Shown: positions 1 to 5,279 of the stretch, piece by piece
Layout: the number at the start of each line of letters is the position of its first letter
Numbering within the stretch: position 1 is the stretch's first letter
Origin: JAVBUZ01 sp031554725
GTDB taxonomy: Bacteria > Bacillota > Clostridia > Lachnospirales > Lachnospiraceae
Length of the DNA: 5,975 bases
Assembly: GCA_031554725.1 (NCBI GenBank)
Contig: JAVBUZ010000231.1
Coordinates: forward strand, 1-5,975
Direction: 5' to 3'
Made by a program: the position numbers and the translations under genes
Notes under the pieces: generated by a model
What the model saw: only the letters and a program-made list of their open reading frames with translations
Told to the model about the DNA's origin: nothing
Database searches by the model: none

Positions 1-440
1 TTTTTACTCATATCATCTATTACTAAATCTTTTACACAATAACTATATTCTGTATCTGTCTGTAGATTGGATAGTTGAGTGTAACGCCTAATCTGAGATT
101 TCACTCTCGCTAATAACTCTAGCGGACTACATGGAAACGTTACATAATCATCCGCGCCTGCATATAGAGCGCTTATTTTATCCCTCTCATCAGCTCTCCT
201 AGACAAAACAATAATCGGAATACTACTTGCTTTTCGAATTCTAGCAATTACTTCTATCCCATCGCCATTTTCTAGCTCTATGTCAGTTATTAAAACATGT
301 ACTCGCTTTTGTTCTAATAATAGTTCTACCTTTTTATAGCTCTCTGCTACATCAACTTGATACCCTTCACCCTTGAAGAGAGGTCTCATTATGCCCTCAA
401 TCCCCGTGTTATTGTTATATATTAAAATTGTTTCCTTCAT
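1..440 (-). CDS. VanR-like OmpR-type response regulator with degenerate receiver domain (partial, C-terminus outside window)
   Basis: I translated 146 codons from the ATG at 440 down to the window edge with no stop. The protein begins with a CheY-type receiver domain (about residues 3-120), followed by the start of a linker. The stretch around residues 95-120 (GADDYVT, then SPLELLARVKSQIRRY) closely matches what I recall of VanR, so an OmpR/PhoB winged-helix DNA-binding domain is expected beyond the window. The phospho-acceptor Asp53 (ITDIELENGDG) and the Ser80 switch residue (IVLS) are kept. The two acidic residues that normally bind Mg2+ after the first strand are Asn9 and Asn10 (ILIYNNN instead of ILIVDDE), and the invariant Lys is Phe102 (YVTFP instead of YVTKP). 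Normal aspartyl phosphorylation is therefore doubtful. An in-frame TGA lies a few codons upstream, which fixes the ATG start; AGAGGA about 14 bases ahead is a rather distant SD. The gene starts 27 bases after the membrane protein gene and probably shares its transcript. It is unlikely to be the cognate VanR of the cluster, which would be expected ahead of vanS outside the window. Confidence 0.85.
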   Translation of the reverse strand, partial: MKETILIYNNNTGIEGIMRPLFKGEGYQVDVAESYKKVELLLEQKRVHVLITDIELENGDGIEVIARIRKASSIPIIVLSRRADERDKISALYAGADDYVTFPCSPLELLARVKSQIRRYTQLSNLQTDTEYSYCVKDLVIDDMSK

Positions 441-467
441 ACTTAATAATCACATCCTCTTATATGT

Positions 468-1253
468 TTACCGAATATAGATGTTCATATCCATACTCTC
501 TAATATTTGATAGGCTTCTTCTTCGCTATAATCCATAAATTCTACTACTATTTCATAATTATTAATAGAAATAACTGCATGAATTCTAAATGGCTGTTCT
601 TCCTCATAAACAGAATCAACTAGTTTATAGGTAAATCCTTGTTTTGTGGTATAATTTCTTTCATTGCAAACTTCACTTGAATACATAATACTTGAATAAT
701 GTGAGGTGGAATTGCCAAAATCTGTTTGAACAATCTCAAAATACTTTTCTCCACAAATAACGGAAGCATCAATCTTACTTTTATTAAAAATTACATATGT
801 TTCCTCTGTTATGGCCTCTGTAACGCAAGAAAAGTTCGGCATCGCCAAAATAATATCTGGATAAGCTACATATACCGCGTCAAGGCTATGGAATGTCTCA
901 CTTGCCATGATTGTCATATCTAATACTTCCACATCCTCTTTACTACTTATGCCGTAGTCTGAAAGATCAATATTCAATAAATCTGCCAAGCCATTACTTT
1001 CTTTACTTGTCGAAGTTGTAAAGCCAAACTTATTTACCCCAATAAAGCTTTTTGTATAATTCACTGCTGTCGCCGTTCCTGCTGCGCCGATGAAGCATAT
1101 GCAAAGAGCTGTTGCTACTACCATGATTTGCCTGTAGAGCTTGATGTGCATGCTCTGTCGGTGTCTTGCTTCATTAAGCACTGTTTCAACGGTAATTTCA
1201 GGAATCACAATACTACTCATAGCTTCCTGATATCCCCTACTAAAGTTATTCAA
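468..1253 (-). CDS. Single-pass membrane protein, probable anti-sigma factor of the adjacent ECF sigma factor
   Basis: This 261-residue protein has a cytoplasmic-looking N-terminus of about 42 residues, one hydrophobic segment (about residues 43-64, IMVVATALCICFIGAAG) and a long extracytoplasmic region. The C-terminal 60 residues (a YKLVDSVYEEE stretch, then YSEEEAYQILESM) resemble the DUF4367-type domain often found on Clostridial anti-sigma factors. I see no HxxxCxxC zinc-binding anti-sigma motif in the N-terminus, so the sigma-binding part is not recognisable by motif alone. The role is inferred from topology and from its position directly behind an ECF sigma gene with an 8-base overlap. 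The chosen start is TTG at 1253, because a strong AAGGAGGA lies about 9 bases ahead, inside the end of the sigma gene. The in-frame ATG at 1220 has a weaker AGGA and would shorten the protein by 11 residues. Likely job: hold the sigma factor at the membrane until a surface signal, perhaps envelope stress, releases it. Confidence 0.7.
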   Translation of the reverse strand: MNNFSRGYQEAMSSIVIPEITVETVLNEARHRQSMHIKLYRQIMVVATALCICFIGAAGTATAVNYTKSFIGVNKFGFTTSTSKESNGLADLLNIDLSDYGISSKEDVEVLDMTIMASETFHSLDAVYVAYPDIILAMPNFSCVTEAITEETYVIFNKSKIDASVICGEKYFEIVQTDFGNSTSHYSSIMYSSEVCNERNYTTKQGFTYKLVDSVYEEEQPFRIHAVISINNYEIVVEFMDYSEEEAYQILESMDMNIYIR

Positions 1254-1776
1254 AGTTGTATTCCTCCTTTAACTTCTTTCCGAGCATCTGCCTTCCCCTT
1301 GTAAGCTGCGATGTCACCGTCGATTGATTTCTTCCCGTTGCATCACAAATTTCATTTATAGATAGTTCTTCATAATAAAAAAGGTGAATTACATCTCTGT
1401 ATTTTGCAGGAAGAGATAAAACTGCTTTCAATATCTCTTCCTGCTGTTCCCTTTTTACATAAGCGTTTTCAAGTCTGCCTTCGCTTTCACTGGCCACTTC
1501 CAGCTCAGGCATTTCTGCACGATGTCTGTACCATGCACTGCGCCACACCTTTCTGCATGCATTTAGCGTAACTTTAATAAACCATGCCTTCTCATATTCT
1601 TTCGTTTCGAATTCTTTCCCACTTTTAAAATATTGACAAAACACTTCTTGAATGACATCCTCTGCATCCGATTCATTTTTTAGTTGAACAAATGCAATTT
1701 TATATAACATGTCCTTGTACTTATGGATTTTTTCCTGTAGGTCATATTTATCTACTTGCCTTTTCTCCTCAGTCAT
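1246..1776 (-). CDS. ECF-type RNA polymerase sigma factor
   Basis: This 176-residue protein has the two-domain plan of an ECF (group 4) sigma-70 factor and a normal length for the family. Region 2 covers about residues 15-80 and includes the characteristic SDAEDVIQEVF helix that contacts core polymerase, followed by KAWFIKVTLNACRKVWR, the part that binds the -10 element. Region 4 covers about residues 115-170, with LPAKYRDVIHLFYYEELSIN and the helix-turn-helix ICDATGRNQSTVTSQLTRGR that reads the -35 element. The stop codon overlaps the start of the membrane protein gene by 8 bases, the usual arrangement for a sigma/anti-sigma pair. The ATG at 1776 is chosen as the first plausible start, although only a weak SD (GATAGTGG) lies ahead of it. 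I see no clear ECF-type AAC/CGT promoter upstream, so autoregulation is not demonstrated. Which genes it controls cannot be told from this window; the downstream response regulator and the van genes are candidates by position only. Confidence 0.93.
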   Translation of the reverse strand: MTEEKRQVDKYDLQEKIHKYKDMLYKIAFVQLKNESDAEDVIQEVFCQYFKSGKEFETKEYEKAWFIKVTLNACRKVWRSAWYRHRAEMPELEVASESEGRLENAYVKREQQEEILKAVLSLPAKYRDVIHLFYYEELSINEICDATGRNQSTVTSQLTRGRQMLGKKLKEEYNFE

Positions 1777-1932
1777 TGTCCACTATCTTTCAACGTATTT
1801 TTGATATGTACACTATTAATATCCCATAGCCATTAAAAATACTGCAAAAAAATAATTATTTTTTAAATTATTTTTTTGCAGTAACAAATCACCTCATTAA
1901 AGTGTATCACAGTATCCCTTTAATGTAACCTT
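1777..1932. other. Intergenic region between van operon and sigma operon
   Basis: This 156-base gap has no coding potential that I can support. It holds the perfect AT-rich inverted repeat at 1840-1883 (listed separately) and, closer to vanTr, a shorter inverted repeat CATTAAAG / CTTTAATG (1895-1902 and 1918-1925, spacer 15 bases) with a GTATC direct repeat inside its spacer. A promoter for the sigma operon should lie in this gap on the minus strand unless the operon depends on read-through, but I see no convincing -35/-10 pair. Confidence 0.6.
1840..1883 (-). terminator. Probable terminator of the van operon: perfect 18-bp inverted repeat
   Basis: Bases 1840-1857 and 1866-1883 are exact reverse complements around an 8-base loop. 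The stem has only a short GC-containing base (ACTGC/GCAGT), then a run of seven A:T pairs. In the minus-strand transcript the hairpin is followed by AUUUUUAAUGG, a short U-tract, while the plus-strand side has no T-run. It sits about 50 bases past the vanTr stop and 63 bases ahead of the sigma gene start, so it fits as the end of the vanG operon. The stem is unusually AT-rich for an intrinsic terminator, so a protein-binding operator or a transcript-end stabiliser remains possible. Confidence 0.55.
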
Positions 1933-3069
1933 TTATATATATTCCGTTTCTAATCGTCTTCCTAATCTACTAAGAATTTCGTTGGTAATAGTACCCGACC
2001 ATTCTGCAAACATCTCCGTCGTAATCTTCTGTAATTTATCTTCTCCTATAAGGGTTATCTCATCATGAGAAGCGGCTTCTGGAATATCCGTTACATCAAT
2101 TAACATTTGATCCATGCAAATTCTACCTACGATAGGGGCTTTCTTTCCATGACATAGAACAAAGGCTTCCTTTGATATGTTTCTTGGTATCCCATCAGCG
2201 TAACCTATGGCAACTATAGCAATTTTACTTTCTCTTTCCGCAATAAAATCTAGGCCATAGCCTGCACCCTCACCCACTCTTAAGCTTTTAATGCATTCAA
2301 TTCTTGATTTTAAAGAAAGAACGGGCTTTAAGAAAATATTTACTTTTGTCTTATCATTATTTGCACTTAAGGCTCCATATAATGAAATTCCAACTCTTGC
2401 AAAATCGTACCTGCACTCTGGATAATTCAAAATCCCATAGCTACTTTGCAAATGGGTGCAAAAGTGTTTCCCCTTCTCTTGTAGATACGAAACTAATTGA
2501 TCAAATTTATGGATTTGACCTAACGTAAATTCTATATCTTCTGGTCTTGTACTATCCGCCACACATAAATGGGAAAAAACACCCTCCACTTTTAAATGAG
2601 TCATTTCAAATATTTCAAGAATCTTTTCAGTATTCTTATGCCATTCTCCTAGCCTATGCATGCCTGTATCTATTGCCTGGTGTACCCGTACGTCTTTTCC
2701 TAAATCGTTTAATTGTATGGCATAATCATAGTCAACTACGGCCTGTATCAGATTATTTGCGATTACTTCATCTATTCTACCAAGGGGTGTATAGCCAAGA
2801 ATAAGTATGTCGCCCATTACTGCACCCTCCCGCAGCTTTATTGCTTCCTGCACGGAGGCGACACATAAATTTGTTATACCTATTTCTTCAAGGCATTTGG
2901 CCGTTTGAATTGCCCTATGTCCATATGCATCTGCCTTTACAACTGCCATAATCTTGCTTTCTTTCGATAAAACATTCTGAAATTCCCTAGCATTGTGTCT
3001 CAAATGGTTTTCGTTTATTTCTACCCAGGCTCTATTTTTTATGCTTAGCCTATTCTCTGCTTGTCCCAT
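1933..3069 (-). CDS. vanTr: VanT-type serine/alanine racemase, soluble catalytic part (split VanT)
   Basis: This 378-residue PLP-dependent fold-type III racemase interconverts L- and D-serine (and alanine) to supply D-Ser to the neighbouring ligase. Visible family residues are the PLP lysine Lys45 with Tyr49 (VVKADAYGH), Arg139 (DTGMHRLG), catalytic Tyr271 (GAGYGLDF), the GYADGIPRN loop at 289-297 and RICMDQ at 316-321. Near the C-terminus, Asn363 (TNEILSRL) stands where ordinary alanine racemases have an active-site Tyr. From memory, VanT racemases have Asn at this place and use it for serine recognition, so the match favours a serine racemase over a housekeeping Alr. The length equals a whole Alr, and equally the C-terminal half of VanT. 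The gene overlaps the membrane protein gene by 20 bases in the +1 frame and has its own GGGAG 6 bases before ATG, so it is a true separate start and probably translationally coupled. Alternative: a plain alanine racemase that has been recruited to the cluster. Confidence 0.87.
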   Translation of the reverse strand: MGQAENRLSIKNRAWVEINENHLRHNAREFQNVLSKESKIMAVVKADAYGHRAIQTAKCLEEIGITNLCVASVQEAIKLREGAVMGDILILGYTPLGRIDEVIANNLIQAVVDYDYAIQLNDLGKDVRVHQAIDTGMHRLGEWHKNTEKILEIFEMTHLKVEGVFSHLCVADSTRPEDIEFTLGQIHKFDQLVSYLQEKGKHFCTHLQSSYGILNYPECRYDFARVGISLYGALSANNDKTKVNIFLKPVLSLKSRIECIKSLRVGEGAGYGLDFIAERESKIAIVAIGYADGIPRNISKEAFVLCHGKKAPIVGRICMDQMLIDVTDIPEAASHDEITLIGEDKLQKITTEMFAEWSGTITNEILSRLGRRLETEYI

Positions 3070-4069
3070 CTTTTCTCCCTCTTATAATGCTAGAACCCCA
3101 TACCATAATTATCCCAAGGACAAGGCTACTGACACATACGGTCAGATAACATATAAAGGGATTTTCTACTAGCCACTCCTTTATTCCTATTGCACCTGCA
3201 CCACCACGAACAATTACAAGGCATAAGGGATGAAGCAAATATATCCAAAGAGAAATGTCTCTTATCCGTTTAAACCTATTGCCCGTTTTAGAAGCTTCTC
3301 TGCTAAATAGTAGTGCCATTAAGAAGAACATTACGAAGGGTAGCATGACATACATACTATTGTGTCTTTGCCATGCTAGGTGACGAGTTAATCCACCTTC
3401 TATAAGCAAAAGCACTAGGCATATAATCATTCCTATCATACTTTTCCTCGAATCCATGCCTTTTGCATACTTGTGCAAAAAAATACCAAGGATCAGAAAG
3501 ATTGGTGTCAAAAAGATTCCATTTCTTGTATAGGTACTAATTAGGAAGATGCCGTCGTAGCATGCCTTTAATGCAGGAATTTGCGCTGTAAGTCCGTAGT
3601 AGCTATCTCCAAGCAGGCCAAATACATATAGCACACTGCTTATGACTAGCACTAGCCTATCACTAAATACCTTTTGCAGCCCTATTACTAGTAAGCCTCC
3701 TATTATCACTCCCGGCAGATACCAAAGATGATAAAAGGTTCCATCAAAGAAGAACCATCTTAGAGCTTCTCCGAAGCTACTCGGAAGATTTCCAGCGTAA
3801 AAATTAATCGGTAAATAGATAATGGTTGCTACAATATATAATATCAGTAGCTTCCAAATGGTTTTCAGCATTTTTGGGGTATCTTCCTTGTAAAAAGAAA
3901 AATATCCTGTCACAGCTATAAAAAAGGGCACTGCAATTCTTCCCAAACAGTAAACAATATAATAGTCCATACTCTCACTAATTGCTGCAAAAGGCCCCAT
4001 GTGAATAGCTACAATTAAAAATGCTGCTACAAGGCGAAAATAATCTACATAAGGATATTCTTTATTCAT
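3050..4069 (-). CDS. vanTm: Acyltransferase-3 family membrane protein, membrane part of split VanT
   Basis: This 339-residue integral membrane protein shows about ten hydrophobic segments by eye (roughly residues 10-30, 36-59, 67-90, 115-135, then six more to the C-terminus). It starts with the acyltransferase-3 (PF01757) signature YFRLVAAFLIVAIH, including Arg12 and His23, and has YHLWYLPGVIIG near residue 114. In VanT proteins such a domain is fused ahead of the racemase and has been proposed to deliver L-serine to it; here it ends at its own TAG. Its length plus that of the racemase (339 + 378) is close to a full VanT of about 700 residues. The start overlaps the vanG stop as ATGA (4066-4069), indicating translational coupling. 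Split VanTm/VanTr pairs are known from the enterococcal vanL operon, which supports reading the two genes as one function. By sequence alone it could also be an O-acetyltransferase of surface sugars; the gene context argues against that. Confidence 0.85.
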   Translation of the reverse strand: MNKEYPYVDYFRLVAAFLIVAIHMGPFAAISESMDYYIVYCLGRIAVPFFIAVTGYFSFYKEDTPKMLKTIWKLLILYIVATIIYLPINFYAGNLPSSFGEALRWFFFDGTFYHLWYLPGVIIGGLLVIGLQKVFSDRLVLVISSVLYVFGLLGDSYYGLTAQIPALKACYDGIFLISTYTRNGIFLTPIFLILGIFLHKYAKGMDSRKSMIGMIICLVLLLIEGGLTRHLAWQRHNSMYVMLPFVMFFLMALLFSREASKTGNRFKRIRDISLWIYLLHPLCLVIVRGGAGAIGIKEWLVENPFICYLTVCVSSLVLGIIMVWGSSIIRGRKDGTSRE

Positions 4070-5142
4070 AAATGGTCACCACAGTTTTCCTCTACCACCA
4101 TCTCAATTAAGCCATTTACCACTTCCTTCATAGACATTCCTGCTGCCTTCATCATTCCAGGGAAGCGGCTATGCTCTGTAAAGCCTGGTATAGTGTTCAC
4201 CTCATTAAAGCAAACGCCGCCCTCTGGTGTTAAGAACATGTCCACCCTTGCAAAGCACTCGCAGCCAAGGCTTTTATAAATCTTTGCTGCAATTGCTTTT
4301 ATCTCTTCTGCTTTTTCATTACTTATTCTTGCTGGCACATGGATTTGAGACGTCTTTAACGTGTACTTTTCTGTGTAATCAAAAAATCCTTGGGATAGCT
4401 CGATTTCATCAACTGTGCCTATCATTAGCTCTTCCTTTCCCATAACTGCACAGCCCACCTCGCAGCCCTCTATCATTTCTTCCATCACCACTAGCGTATC
4501 GTAGGTAAAAGCAAGCTCTACTGCTTCCTTAAGTTCAGCCTCTCCCACCACCTTGGTGATTCCATAGGAGGAACCTGCACGTAGTGGCTTCACAAAAACT
4601 GGATAGCCAAGTGTAGCCGCATCTTTCTTTATTTGCTCAGGGTTCTTTTTATAGGAATGGGCAGAAAGCATGCAAGCCTTAGGAACATTAACTCCTGCCT
4701 CCTTTACCATAAGATGAGCTGCATTTTTATCCATACACAGTGCGGAAGAAAGTACGCCGCAGCCTACTATTTTTATATTAGCTAACGCAAGTGCTCCCTG
4801 TACGGTTCCATCCTCGCCATTTACACCGTGGAGAATAGGAAATGCTGCATCAAGGGATAAGGTTTCTACTTTCTTTTCAAAGCCTTCTCGCCATATATAA
4901 ATTCCATGTAAGGCCTTATCTGTAGACACTGCTACGGGAAAAATATTTTCTTTTTCCCAAGTATCCTCTGGTATCGTAGCTTCATTTCCCTCAAACAAAT
5001 ACCACTGACCCTGTTTATTTATTCCAATTAGAATTGGCTCATATTTGCTCCTATCTATATTCTTAATAACTCCGTATGCGGATTGTAAGGAAACCTGATA
5101 TTCACTAGAACAACCACCGAATAAAATTGCTATTTTTTTCAT
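4066..5142 (-). CDS. vanG: VanG-type D-alanine:D-serine ligase
   Basis: This 358-residue ATP-grasp ligase joins D-Ala to D-Ser in the cytoplasm. The dipeptide product replaces D-Ala-D-Ala in peptidoglycan precursors and lowers vancomycin affinity. The N-terminal domain has LFGGCSSEYQVSLQSA with the substrate-binding Glu at residue 15, and PILHGVNGEDGTVQG at 102-116. The central ATP-grasp has FVKPLRAGSSYGITKV (Lys185) and the EEMIEGCEVG strand at 221-230. The C-terminus has the metal ligands in RVDMF (Asp301) and FNEVNTIPGFTEHSR (Glu314, Asn316). The omega loop reads FFDYTEKYTLKTS (253-265); EKYTL is the form I associate with D-Ala:D-Ser ligases (VanC/E/G/L), whereas D-Ala:D-Lac ligases have EKGS. 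Start: ATG at 5142 with AAAAGGAG 10 bases ahead. A long hairpin lies immediately upstream of the SD, so expression may be attenuated. Assignment to VanG rather than another D-Ser ligase subtype rests on overall resemblance from memory. Confidence 0.9.
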   Translation of the reverse strand: MKKIAILFGGCSSEYQVSLQSAYGVIKNIDRSKYEPILIGINKQGQWYLFEGNEATIPEDTWEKENIFPVAVSTDKALHGIYIWREGFEKKVETLSLDAAFPILHGVNGEDGTVQGALALANIKIVGCGVLSSALCMDKNAAHLMVKEAGVNVPKACMLSAHSYKKNPEQIKKDAATLGYPVFVKPLRAGSSYGITKVVGEAELKEAVELAFTYDTLVVMEEMIEGCEVGCAVMGKEELMIGTVDEIELSQGFFDYTEKYTLKTSQIHVPARISNEKAEEIKAIAAKIYKSLGCECFARVDMFLTPEGGVCFNEVNTIPGFTEHSRFPGMMKAAGMSMKEVVNGLIEMVVEENCGDHL

Positions 5143-5150
5143 CTTAACGA

Positions 5151-5160
5151 AACTCCTTTT
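5151..5160 (-). promoter_or_regulatory. vanG ribosome binding site
   Basis: AAAAGGAGTT lies with its GGAG core 10 bases before the vanG ATG. It starts only five bases after the downstream foot of the leader hairpin, so no promoter can fit between hairpin and SD. Confidence 0.8.
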
Positions 5161-5161
5161 C

Positions 5162-5220
5162 CATAAAAAAACCTAATTTCTTGTGACACTCATACGTTAT
5201 CACAAAAAATTAGGTTTTTT
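5162..5220 (-). terminator. Intrinsic terminator or attenuator in the vanG leader
   Basis: Bases 5166-5186 and 5200-5220 form a 21-bp stem around a 13-base loop. In the minus-strand transcript the single irregular pair (5180/5206) is a G-U wobble, so the stem is fully paired, while in a plus-strand transcript it is a C-A mismatch. The minus-strand hairpin ends in GGUUUUUUU, a classic U-tract. It terminates transcripts coming from vanS, and because it abuts the vanG ribosome binding site it also lies in the 5' leader of any vanG transcript started further upstream. Confidence 0.72.
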
Positions 5221-5279
5221 ACTAAGTTCCGCTTACGAATTCATTAAGATTATCTAAAGATAATCCTAATATTTTCGTT
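5221..5279 (-). promoter_or_regulatory. Probable vanG promoter/operator region with a dyad
   Basis: By analogy with other vanG clusters a VanR-controlled promoter is expected between vanS and vanG, and this is the only space for it upstream of the hairpin. It holds a near-perfect dyad, GATTATC-TTTA-GATAATC on the minus strand (5248-5265; wobble-extendable to 5246-5267). A TTGAAA overlapping the vanS stop (5278-5283) could act as a -35 but has only a TATCTT 15 bases on, which is poor spacing. I cannot name a certain -10 or a start site. Confidence 0.35.

Noticed and set aside
726..923. Plus-strand open frame of 65 codons
   Set aside because: It lies opposite the membrane protein gene, with no recognisable domain; it is a shadow frame.
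2304..2804. Two plus-strand open frames of 74 and 85 codons
   Set aside because: Both lie opposite vanTr, which has full racemase motifs; the composition looks non-coding.
4227..4445. Plus-strand open frame of 72 codons rich in Leu
   Set aside because: It is antisense to the conserved C-terminal half of vanG; its Leu-rich composition is a by-product of the ligase codons.
4066..5142. Housekeeping D-Ala:D-Ala ligase (ddl)
   Set aside because: The EKYTL omega loop, the VanS-like kinase upstream and the VanT parts downstream fit a D-Ala:D-Ser ligase better.
5143..5279. T-box or amino-acid riboswitch ahead of vanG
   Set aside because: I see a terminator-like stem but no T-box AGGGUGG-type motif, no specifier stem and too little leader length between vanS and the hairpin.
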